Shown here piece after piece: positions 60,101 to 64,000 of a stretch of DNA of 64,000 bases (positions within the stretch are counted from its first letter, which is position 1; each line of letters starts with the position of its first letter). Below the pieces are notes generated by a model, which did no database searches, was not told the origin of the DNA, and saw nothing but the letters and a program-made list of their open reading frames with translations. The translations under genes were made by a program, and so were the position numbers. The stretch comes from Saprospiraceae bacterium (GTDB lineage: Bacteria > Bacteroidota > Bacteroidia > Chitinophagales > Saprospiraceae), in contig JAIPBE010000001.1 of NCBI GenBank assembly GCA_021738725.1, positions 62,001 through 126,000 of the forward strand. Direction: 5' to 3'.

Positions 60101-60710
60101 TAAAGGAAATTACCACATTAGCACTTCCAGTCCAACCGCAATTGTCAACGAAGTCCGGGTGGTTCCAAGACAAGGTACTTTGGCAATCATCTGCTGACGC
60201 AGCACCAAGAACCACGGCATCAGCGGCGAACGTATAATCATTTCCTGTTGTCAACATGAAAGAACTGCCACAGTCGGGTGTCAAACCACTACTGTCATCA
60301 ATATTTGGTTCGGTATTGTCCTGAACAGTGACCATAATCTGCCAGGGACCATAATCCGTACCGACATCAAACATATCGTCAGGACCGTCGGATGAATCAT
60401 CCAAAACAACCCACAGAGTGAGAATGCCGATTGAGTCACAGTTGAGAATATATGGTTCAACAATTCCGGATTGTCCATCTACTGGAGAACCGGAATAAAA
60501 AATGAAATCGCCACAATCCGGGCCAACTTTATTGATCACTCCTGCCAATGAGGCGGTTGTGATATCAGCCATACCAGTTGTGTTATCTAATTCGATTGTC
60601 ACATCAGACGTGACAAAGCTGGGAGTACACTGTGCTGACAGGTCCATACTGATTAAGGAAATCAATACGACAAGAATGCCAGAAGCAAGCGTAGAGAAAC
60701 GGTTTCTCAT
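51165..60710 (-). CDS. Giant HYR-repeat surface protein with SprB-like, dockerin-like and cohesin-like modules and T9SS type A sorting domain
   Basis: 3181 residues from ATG 60710; a longer frame to 60797 adds an implausible stretch. The signal peptide ends LSAQC (ILVVLISLISMDLSAQ). About 26 HYR-like repeats of some 80-100 residues follow, most with a DNC...SGN...C-F/D pattern and linked by DD-P/VDN-AP junctions. A five-unit block is nearly repeated. After the HYR array come a SprB-type repeat (TINTTVTVTPETFMNANDGA), a carboxypeptidase-regulatory-like domain (ISGRIITPKNIPVARVHVNM), a dockerin-like module (GVTALDFSIIQQHIL, ADENGNNQINGID, GDVNGD), a cohesin-like domain (LILTVQDQVLSAGSQIVVPV) and a type A sorting domain in the last 83 residues (RPNPFSDQTL). 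It should be exported by Sec and T9SS and be surface-bound. Adhesin or matrix role is inferred; the ligand is unknown. Confidence 0.9.
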   Translation of the reverse strand: MRNRFSTLASGILVVLISLISMDLSAQCTPSFVTSDVTIELDNTTGMADITTASLAGVINKVGPDCGDFIFYSGSPVDGQSGIVEPYILNCDSIGILTLWVVLDDSSDGPDDMFDVGTDYGPWQIMVTVQDNTEPNIDDSSGLTPDCGSSFMLTTGNDYTFAADAVVLGAASADDCQSTLSWNHPDFVDNCGWTGSANVVISFIAGTTPPNDPQSLPSDVTISAAQIADSSSALTSVAFYSSATGCSAETIVTYTVTDASGNSNSCSFTITVDDDETPDWDEVATESGLAAAMANEVDIVTTPMPFDPESMLITVTLDCNSPTFQADSIAAIGFVPLATDNCDPSVDVTSIDSSDAAVACTSYSPGYIYRSAYFEYRAEDNCMNALNGTGPDNRFRIQIDVVDLTSPTFVTVPEAIQSTGGTTDEQEFYADTLTLYVSDYDPTVCEIDLDSDPLLEVAASDCQSVTYDWEILTSLDPMGAPTVLLAGTTGGPDDNNADLIYPVGVHKIAYHATDACGLVSTYTFTLEIVDDVPPVIVDCPMNIDSVNVTDLCQNTILWVMPTATDACPGMISRFNLAFDPIGNPITVITLNPDTAFATFPVGVNLVLHIFEDEMGNLDTCSFTVTIHDTQFPILTCGGDMGINTICSTAQIPNYTGNIASIDENCPGYSIAQYPAVGTTLGTIFSPDAPMHGDTFHVSLIITDNGGNKDTCQFVVTLSDNDLPIPTVDPLPLISSADSLYLDCGSYMLCAPTALDCNGTLIYGTATISGASLDPNGCGPGVPGYLIDNPGNYAILWFYDDGLGNIATQTQQVNILPDITDPTLNCPADITIDADPGVCTATGISGLDMMEITPSVAPYLNVVDLPADGQMIDNCGIALVGWTLSTGPAGNDADAGQAEFLHGDNIVTYMAADAAGNTGTCSFTVTIEDNEDPTFTCSGNVAYVTGAGNDEFADDCAYTLPGGDLSLNPMMVMDNCPGPITVSHLITDNTLGASHTAPSASSLAGATFTLPPDGASASFTVTWTVTDANNNSSTCSFDITVTDGEVPTIECPALPLDRTTSEDGLGLYDCFYTASGGEFDPVMTSDNCAVATITNDFDGTSTLDGEFFPKGITPVLWTVSDTEGNTATCSISIEVTDDESPISPTPPVCPDNVVLPNIAGDCNNDVLWTRPYENDWVDNCDIPDSLLIVETISDPGVQAAINNNFPYDQNVANSMPQTSFPVGTTLIVYTATDKSGNSSTCSFTVTIQDIEAPTVICPSDQILGITCGQGQVQNYIPLVNQVSDNCSDYTITQKPAAGANLSSIPGLILADGEMFDVTITVTDNKPLGSSDSCTFKVTLDEVSVPVPDIAGANLPAAFSECNVITIAAPTAKECGNTIYGIPSQGTLVNVSPPVYQYGIGNYFITWTYVGANGSVQQSQQITVLEDLTPPNALCKPVNVNLSSTNPGSVTVSAIAFNNGSTDNCSIVGDSYSVDAGAYSASKMFGCVDVGDHPVSLEVLDFNGNKGYCNTTLTINDITPPTIIGGCPSNLSFNTSNDGGYDCSGLATILVPDVSDNCDIPIYQLLLDGPNGFMVSNALGNPIILVDLLKGVTLATFAVTDEHGLQSTCSFSITIVDDEFPVISCAASDTRYTSQDGLGDCEYTINGNEFDPVSFDDNCPGATIINNLNGTSSLAGEILTTGVYPVTWTVADAVGHTTTCTLEITIIDDEAPIINHCQANKTQNVTAGTCNALVTWAPTYGVGTGHVMDNCGINTITQAISDPDVIPVYPYNQDGPYPPFLINQALFPIGITTISYTVTDINGNSSVCSFEIEVIDNIAPTVTCPPNQIMNTICADGTVQDYLGLIQNVSDNCAGNLVYTQSPAEGTPLSSVPGLTPADGESFTVTITVTDPNPLGLSGNCSFSVTLDDVNLPIPDLAQLPKDSTDCNVLVLSPPTANDCGVIIDGIPDKGNQISFVPPLYEFTTGLYTVIWTYVGTNGSVQQTQQIIVEDDLVPPVMDCDDITINLDANGNASITPNQIDGGTKDNCGIANLSVSQTAFDCSDVGVNIVVLTATDIHGNSNTCSANVTVKDVTIPTFNISNSTITVNCQSVPGVGNVLATDACGILTNVLTETSTKGLNANNCNYYTYTITRKWTATDVNNNVAMVQQVINVVDNTAPVWTTAMPDTIFGVTNQFDCKGQIFLVVDAFKVTDNCAEFNNLTITYTGTNGSSGSKVASGQYPIGKTTLTFIAIDPCGNQAVKQVVIIIEDKTPPTAVCVNSITLPLNPQGNLVIPPFIVDNGSYDNCLTPFSTNEVTLAVMPDTFDCDDAGKTFTITLTVTDLAGNTSTCPATLTVIDNTIPTLISCAPDVTVDCQDAMDPLVLGFPTVSDACGTSFNFTDSKVFVGGGICYNIIRSWSIIDGSGNNLNCTQTISVTDNQAPTFTSVFPADITIACGLTVPTPPTVSATDNCGTPVSVAITENSTQTNNNTCTDYAYIVTRTWTATDECGNATFHTQTITVVDIQAPVIFGLPDSLTLFTNDFNADSCTVPVTLQAQFIDCQDPGDITVVNNSPVGSGGSSASGKYSADQLYTITFTATDLCGNSSQKVVKVRVIDNSIPNAYCIAQVNVTLNSDGLAVITPVQIDDVSKDNCTDQMMLDFELSKDSFDCKNLGVNIVQMTVTDEQGNSNTCSASINVSADPALTINTTVTVTPETFMNANDGAINVAVSGGSGQFTYLWTPGNAITPSISNLGSGIYTLMITDVNTGCMKTINVFVQIAGVPFDTISGRIITPKNIPVARVHVNMTGSQSGTYYTGPDGYYEFVVPSGSTVTIRPFKDTLPANGVTALDFSIIQQHILAPPNLKPLTTPYQIIAADENGNNQINGIDIAQFNFTILNNKDTFPHVDSWVFVDSTFIFPMPTQPWATGWDDEITYPVISGNKPNSTFIAVKMGDVNGDVNVLKLVDPSSGKTRGDDDLILTVQDQVLSAGSQIVVPVTSENFHQILAYQFAWGFDPEILEFTGATGQALAGLSSGNFGTQGLRSGLLTHLWASNAALDVDSDSPLFTMYFNVLKGGLHLEDVLQLTNSYMGEIAYTSPNVPNGIVLAVKPIADTPATGFALLGNRPNPFSDQTLITFTLPENAEVKLTVLDITGQPVLVRKTQGVAGMNTIPVHQSEITAPGLYHYILESNGSRVLGKMIHQD
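54510..55870 (-). repeat. HYR super-repeat block B (five HYR units)
   Basis: This block encodes five consecutive HYR units whose order and spacing mirror block A at 56170-57590. Signposts on the protein: SQDGLGDCEYTINGNEFDPV, then NCLW-like unit, IMNTICADGT, KDSTDCNVLVL and DDITINLDANG. The likeness is at the protein level. Confidence 0.6.
56170..57590 (-). repeat. HYR super-repeat block A (five HYR units)
   Basis: Five HYR units corresponding one to one with block B: SEDGLGLYDCFYTASGGEFDPV, GDCNNDVLW, ILGITCGQGQ, AAFSECNVITI and KPVNVNLSS. One unrelated HYR unit (55870-56165) separates the two. A shorter, more diverged copy of units 2-4 lies at about 58270-59125. Confidence 0.6.
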
Positions 60711-61214
60711 AGCAATTCGATTTGAAGGGTTTTGCAGATGGGATGTCGGTTCCCCTGACCGGGAAACGCCTTGGGAGTGTTTGCAGAGCATGCACATCGG
60801 TTTTGGGGCCCCGGAGTATTGTGGTCAGGCACATTAGTACTTGACATACCTTACCCAAGGGTTTCAATGCGTAAATGTACGCATTAAAAGATTATGTAAT
60901 AGGTTATCACACTTGAATGATATTTCAAGCGTTATAGTAAATTATGATATGCTCTGGGAAAGCGCCACAATTTAAAGGGTTGTACACTTGAATGAAAGTG
61001 CTGACTTAAAAAAATCAGCTAATGGGCCTAATTTTCAGGTGATTTTTATTAAAATATATATTAAAATACCCTAAAATGGGTACTAGTTGGATGTGATGAA
61101 TTTACATTCAATCACGAAAATTGATTCATCTGCCTTTTTTGGGCTAAAAATGTTGACGTCTGGAAACACAGTGAAAGCCTTCAAAAGACGTCATTCGGCA
61201 AGTGTATGTGAAAG
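60711..61214. other. AT-rich, palindrome-rich spacer between the giant gene and tRNA-Arg
   Basis: No gene is seen. From about 60840 the sequence is much richer in A and T than its surroundings. Inverted repeats: aatgcgta-aatg-tacgcatt (60866-60885), cttgaa-tgatat-ttcaag (60912-60929), gctga...tcagc (61000-61019), taccc-taaaat-gggta (61067-61082) and gatgaat...attcatc (61095-61130). Direct repeats: acttgaatga at 60911 and 60986; gacgtc at 61155 and 61187 (32 bases apart). It probably holds the upstream control region of the giant gene. Confidence 0.5.
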
Positions 61215-61286
61215 TAGCCCCGCCAAGAATCGAACTTGGATCTAATCATTAGGAATGACTTATTCTATCCGTTGAACTACGGGGCC
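61215..61286 (-). tRNA. tRNA-Arg (anticodon CCT)
   Basis: Minus-strand cloverleaf: acceptor GGCCCCG/CGGGGCT (first pair G-U), T8 A9, D-stem GTTC/GAAT, anticodon stem AGTCA/TGATT with loop TTCCTAA (anticodon CCT, reads AGG), and T-arm CCAAG-TTCGATT-CTTGG. Discriminator A73 is at 61215. CCA is not encoded. Confidence 0.95.
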
Positions 61287-61314
61287 AGAGCGACCGGATC
61301 ACCGGTACGCGCAA

Positions 61315-61344
61315 CAAAAATAGCTATCTTTCCGACCTTTCAAA
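61315..61344 (-). promoter_or_regulatory. tRNA-Arg promoter: -33 TTTG and -7 TATTTTTG
   Basis: On the minus strand TTTG (61344-61341), 18 bases, then TATTTTTG (61322-61315), both consensus. The -7 box ends 28 bases before the tRNA 5' end. Confidence 0.7.
61325..61332 (+). promoter_or_regulatory. Possible -7 box (TATCTTTC) of the YjbR gene
   Basis: One change from TAnnTTTG, 19 bases before the ATG. It overlaps the region between the divergent tRNA-Arg promoter elements, so the two promoters may compete. Confidence 0.4.
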
Positions 61345-61351
61345 CTCCGCT

Positions 61352-61714
61352 ATGCATCTGGACGAACTTCGGGAATACTGCCTGGCAAAACGAGGTGCAA
61401 CGGAAGGACTTCCTTTTGGCCCCGACACTCTGGTGTTTAAAGTCATGGACAAGATCTTTGCCATCACCGGATTAAATAACCCCGACTGCCGCGTCAATTT
61501 GAAATGCGATCCTGAATATGCTATTGAACTGAGGGCAACACATCCAGAGGATATCTTCCCGGGTTTCCACATGAATAAGCTGCACTGGAACACGGTTCTT
61601 TGTGAGGCGGGTTTGCCCCGGACCCTGATCATTGATCTGATAGATCACTCCTATAACCTGATTGTGGATTCACTACCCGCCAAGCGCCGAGCCCAACTGA
61701 ATGATGTATCCTGA
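61352..61714 (+). CDS. MmcQ/YjbR family DNA-binding-like protein
   Basis: 120 residues. The family pattern is complete: an LREYCLAKRGATEGLPFGPDTLVFKV start, MDKIFAITGLNNPDCRVNLKCDPEYAIELR, HPEDIFPGFHMNKLHWNTVLCEAGLP and a helical end DLIDHSYNLIVDSLPAKRR. Members share the MmcQ/YjbR double-wing-like fold and are often described as DNA-binding, but no function is well established. The gene overlaps the following FAD oxidoreductase by 14 bases, so it is the first gene of a two-gene unit. A -7-like box precedes it. Confidence 0.9.
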   Translation: MHLDELREYCLAKRGATEGLPFGPDTLVFKVMDKIFAITGLNNPDCRVNLKCDPEYAIELRATHPEDIFPGFHMNKLHWNTVLCEAGLPRTLIIDLIDHSYNLIVDSLPAKRRAQLNDVS

Positions 61715-62732
61715 TGCTGAATTCCTGGTCGTTGGAGGAGGCCTGGCCGGAGCATTAACCGTTCACCAGCTTCGGTCCGCAGATAGACAGGTCGTCTGGA
61801 TCGATCGGCAATTCGACCATACCGCTACATCCACAGGGGCAGGGATTATGAATCCAATCACAGGCCGCAAATTTGTGTATTCCTGGCAATTCGATCGCTT
61901 TTTTGATCGTGCTTTGGAGATATACTCGATTCTGGAAAAGGAACCCCTGCCTATCCTTCACTGCCTGAGCATCCAGAAAGGTCTGGCTACCCCGGGAGAT
62001 GTCAACAATTGGTGTCTTCGTTTGGGCACCGCTCCGTATGATCGGTACATGCGAGAACCCGAGCTTCCAACCCGGTACCCGTTCCTGAATGGATGCTATC
62101 AGCTGGGACGGATCGATCCCGTATTTCGTGTGGATATGAAACAGGTCGTACAGGCTGTCTGTGACAAATGGGGTGGACCGATCAACGGAGAAATGCGTTC
62201 CCCCAGAACAGCGTGGATAAATGGTCAATTGCTCACCATGACCAACAATCAGACGGTTATTCTGGCAACTGGGGCACCCATAAAAGACATCCAGGATGTG
62301 CACTTGCCGTTGGCGCCCTATCAAGGTCAGGCACTTCTCATTCATTCGGCAGAATTGCCGCAAGATGTCATCTTCCATCACAAGCTGAAAGTCGTGCCAT
62401 ACGGCAATGAGATCTTCTGGGTGGGCACGTTCGATCGATGGGATGATCGACAGGAAGTTCCCGATGCGCAGGGGCGACAAAAATTGGAGGACGACCTGAA
62501 TGCTCATTTTCATATATCATACACAGTCATCGATCATCTGTCCGGAATTCGACCTTCGAGTAGAACACGTCGACCCTTTGCAGGGCCCCTGGTAGGTTGG
62601 GAGAATACCTACGTCATCAATGGCCTGGGGACCAAGGGGGCTTCTCTGGCACCGCTGGTCGTCGATCATCTGTGTCGACACCTGTTATCTGGTGAGGTCA
62701 TCCCCGAGGAATTCAAACAACCAACCTTTTGA
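61701..62732 (+). CDS. FAD-dependent oxidoreductase (DAO family)
   Basis: 343 residues. The N-terminal Rossmann motif FLVVGGGLAGALTVHQL (GxGxxG variant) with VVWIDRQ binds FAD. GAGIMNPITGRKFVYSWQFD fits the glycine-oxidase/DAO family, and the end motif GIRPSSRTRRPFAGPL...TYVINGLGTKGASLAPLV is typical for family C-termini. It is cytoplasmic, has no signal peptide and probably oxidises an amino acid or amine, unknown which. Two ATGs (61701 and 61704) lie within the end of the YjbR gene, giving an overlap of 14 or 11 bases. Confidence 0.88.
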   Translation: MMYPDAEFLVVGGGLAGALTVHQLRSADRQVVWIDRQFDHTATSTGAGIMNPITGRKFVYSWQFDRFFDRALEIYSILEKEPLPILHCLSIQKGLATPGDVNNWCLRLGTAPYDRYMREPELPTRYPFLNGCYQLGRIDPVFRVDMKQVVQAVCDKWGGPINGEMRSPRTAWINGQLLTMTNNQTVILATGAPIKDIQDVHLPLAPYQGQALLIHSAELPQDVIFHHKLKVVPYGNEIFWVGTFDRWDDRQEVPDAQGRQKLEDDLNAHFHISYTVIDHLSGIRPSSRTRRPFAGPLVGWENTYVINGLGTKGASLAPLVVDHLCRHLLSGEVIPEEFKQPTF

Positions 62733-62811
62733 TATCATCCGTTAGACGATTCAGAACGGGTGTTGGTCGAACGGCTTCATGATCTGGAACTTCTGCAACC
62801 ATATCTTTATT

Positions 62812-62819
62812 TATTAAGT
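62812..62819 (+). promoter_or_regulatory. Possible -7 box (TATCTTTA) of the DUF697-like gene
   Basis: One change from TAnnTTTG, 19 bases before ATG 62839, in the gap after the FAD oxidoreductase. Confidence 0.4.
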
Positions 62820-62838
62820 AGTCAAACCCCTCACTGAT

Positions 62839-63450
62839 ATGTCGATATCCTCTCCAGAAGAACATGCTGAAACCATCATCCGAAATCATGTCGTGATGTC
62901 AATGGGCGCCGGGATCATACCGATCATGCTGGTCGATATTGTTGCTGTTACAGCCCTTCAGGTAGATATGGTCCGCCAACTTTGCAAGGTGTATGATGTC
63001 GACTTCGAGGAGACCCGGGGTAAAGCCCTGATCACATCGATCACCGCCTCTACCATCGCCCGTGCAGGTGCTCGAAGCCTGGTCAAAGCCCTTCCCGGAA
63101 TCGGATGGATGATCGGTGGCGTCGCTGTTTCACTGTTCGCAGGGGCAAGTACGTACGGGTTGGGGAAAGCGTTCCAAAAACATCTGGCAGCAGGAGGCAA
63201 CCTGTTCAATATTGATACATCCGCCTTGAAACAATCCTATCGGGACCTCTTTGAAAAGGGAAAGGAAATTGTTGTGGATTGGAAGCAAAAAGAGGAGCAT
63301 GACAGCGACGGTGGTTCAGCTGATCCGGTACCGCCATCCGATCTGTCAGACAGACTGCGGGAACTGGCCTCCTGGAAGGAACAGGGCATCCTGACTGATG
63401 ATGAGTTCCAGCGGTTGAAAAAGGCATTACTCGAACAATTACCCGTTTAA
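62839..63450 (+). CDS. DUF697-like membrane protein with SHOCT-like tail
   Basis: 203 residues. Residues about 10-100 follow the DUF697 pattern of small helical membrane-associated proteins: AGIIPIMLVDIVAVTALQVDMVRQLCKVY, then SITASTIARAGARSLVKALPGIGWMIGGVAVSLFAGASTYGLGKAF with amphipathic and hydrophobic helices. The last ~40 residues (LSDRLRELASWKEQGILTDDEFQRLKKALLEQL) match the SHOCT motif, a short oligomerisation-like tail. The function is unknown. Its 3' end overlaps the opposite tsaD gene by 12 bases. Confidence 0.8.
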   Translation: MSISSPEEHAETIIRNHVVMSMGAGIIPIMLVDIVAVTALQVDMVRQLCKVYDVDFEETRGKALITSITASTIARAGARSLVKALPGIGWMIGGVAVSLFAGASTYGLGKAFQKHLAAGGNLFNIDTSALKQSYRDLFEKGKEIVVDWKQKEEHDSDGGSADPVPPSDLSDRLRELASWKEQGILTDDEFQRLKKALLEQLPV

Positions 63451-64000
63451 CGGAATACGCGCTTCCGGCTTCACCGTCAATGGGGCAAATTGTCCTTTTT
63501 TGTACTTGAAATAGCCGGTTACCCCGATCATGGCGGCGTTATCAGTACTGTAGTCCATCGGCGGCACAAATGTTTTCCAACCTTTTGCCAAACCCACCTC
63601 TTTCAGTCGTTGACGTAACTGTGAGTTGGCTGATACACCTCCTGCGATGGCTACGGTCCGGATACCTGTATCACGTGCCGCTAGCACGAGTTTGTCCAGC
63701 AAGATCTCTATGATGTGATACTGTATGGAGGCACAGAGGTCCGGCAGATTCTTTTGAATGAATGCAGGGTCCCGCTCTACTTGCGCCTGAAGAAAATACC
63801 GGATCGAGGTTTTGATCCCGGAAAAACTGAACTGATAATTCGGCAACTGTGGATGCGGAAAATCGAAAACTGGTTTGCCCGATTTGGCATGTTGATCGAT
63901 GAGAGGTCCTGCCGGATAGCCCAGTCCCATCATTTTTCCTGCCTTGTCAAATGCTTCACCAGCCGCATCATCTGTTGTGCTGCCCAAAACTTCCAGTTCA
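63439..64000 (-). CDS. tsaD: tRNA N6-adenosine threonylcarbamoyltransferase, C-terminal part (continues past window)
   Basis: The last 186 residues of TsaD are visible; the frame is open to the window end. TsaD, with TsaB and TsaE, transfers threonylcarbamoyl from TC-AMP to A37 of ANN-decoding tRNAs. Visible family motifs are LGSTTDDAAGEAFDKAGKMMGLGYPAGP (metal/adenylate region), FDFPHPQLPNYQFSFSGIKT, VAIAGGVSANSQLRQRL (the GGVxxN phosphate loop) and VPPMDYSTDNAAMIGVTGYFKY (Asp of the STDNAAMI segment). The end GQFAPLTVKPEARIPLNG is normal. It overlaps convergently with the DUF697-like gene by 12 bases. Confidence 0.96.
   Translation of the reverse strand, partial: ELEVLGSTTDDAAGEAFDKAGKMMGLGYPAGPLIDQHAKSGKPVFDFPHPQLPNYQFSFSGIKTSIRYFLQAQVERDPAFIQKNLPDLCASIQYHIIEILLDKLVLAARDTGIRTVAIAGGVSANSQLRQRLKEVGLAKGWKTFVPPMDYSTDNAAMIGVTGYFKYKKGQFAPLTVKPEARIPLNG

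Noticed and set aside
51165-60710. Array of repeats considered as a CRISPR or tandem DNA repeat
   Set aside because: The repeats are protein-level HYR domains in one open frame, with no short identical direct repeats and spacers.
61215-61286. tRNA-Arg read as an integration-site duplicate
   Set aside because: Only one intact copy is seen and no partial copy or integrase lies within the window, so integration is not supported beyond the spacer's odd composition.

Overview
The window looks like a chromosomal segment of a Bacteroidota bacterium, most likely of the Saprospiraceae/Lewinella type. The signs are several PorP/SprF and PorE-like proteins of the type IX secretion system (T9SS), cargo with T9SS type A and type B C-terminal sorting domains, giant HYR-repeat surface proteins, an ECF sigma/FecR/TonB-receptor/DUF4249 set, and many promoter -7 boxes of the Bacteroidota form TAnnTTTG. 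Housekeeping genes are interspersed. There are no transposases, phage genes, rRNA genes or CRISPR arrays.

Layout. Positions 1-10.6 kb: the 3' end of a PorP/SprF gene followed by a PorE-like OmpA protein, a secreted subtilisin-like protease with GEVED and fibronectin modules and a T9SS sorting domain, and a second PorE-like protein that ends in SPOR domains. 10.6-14 kb (minus): panB-mltG-tilS. 14-23.4 kb (mostly plus): a DUF4249-like lipoprotein, dnaK, pyrG, a GT-C-like membrane protein, a SpoU methylase, a small outer-membrane-like protein (minus), rimO and a membrane protein. 23.4-28 kb (minus): ribH, a metallo-hydrolase and a Cys/Met PLP enzyme coupled by one-base overlaps, then a TPR membrane protein and pdhA. 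28-35.4 kb: recF-dciA, a periplasmic S8 protease, an acidic conserved protein, a tandem AAA+ ATPase, an O-methyltransferase and tRNA-His. 35.6-43.1 kb (plus): copA, ECF sigma factor, FecR anti-sigma, TonB-dependent receptor and DUF4249 lipoprotein, mostly with overlapping ends. 43.2-60.7 kb (minus): a surface cluster with a PorE-like OmpA/SPOR protein, PorP/SprF, a 1522-residue cohesin/HYR protein with a type B sorting domain, and a 3181-residue HYR protein with dockerin-like, cohesin-like and type A sorting modules. 60.7-64 kb: an AT-rich palindrome-rich spacer, tRNA-Arg, a YjbR protein, an FAD oxidoreductase, a DUF697-like protein and the 3' part of tsaD.

The most interesting part is 43.2-60.7 kb. 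A type B T9SS cargo lies directly upstream of its expected SprF partner and a peptidoglycan-binding PorE-like protein. The adjacent giant protein carries a dockerin-like module, while the type B cargo carries three cohesin-like modules. This suggests, without proving it, a surface assembly in which the giant HYR stalk docks onto the SprF-held protein. Other points of interest are a tandem CbbX-like ATPase with a duplicated beta-rich N-terminus, coupling of a copper ATPase to an ECF/FecR/TonB-receptor module, and a helically phased triple motif upstream of dnaK.
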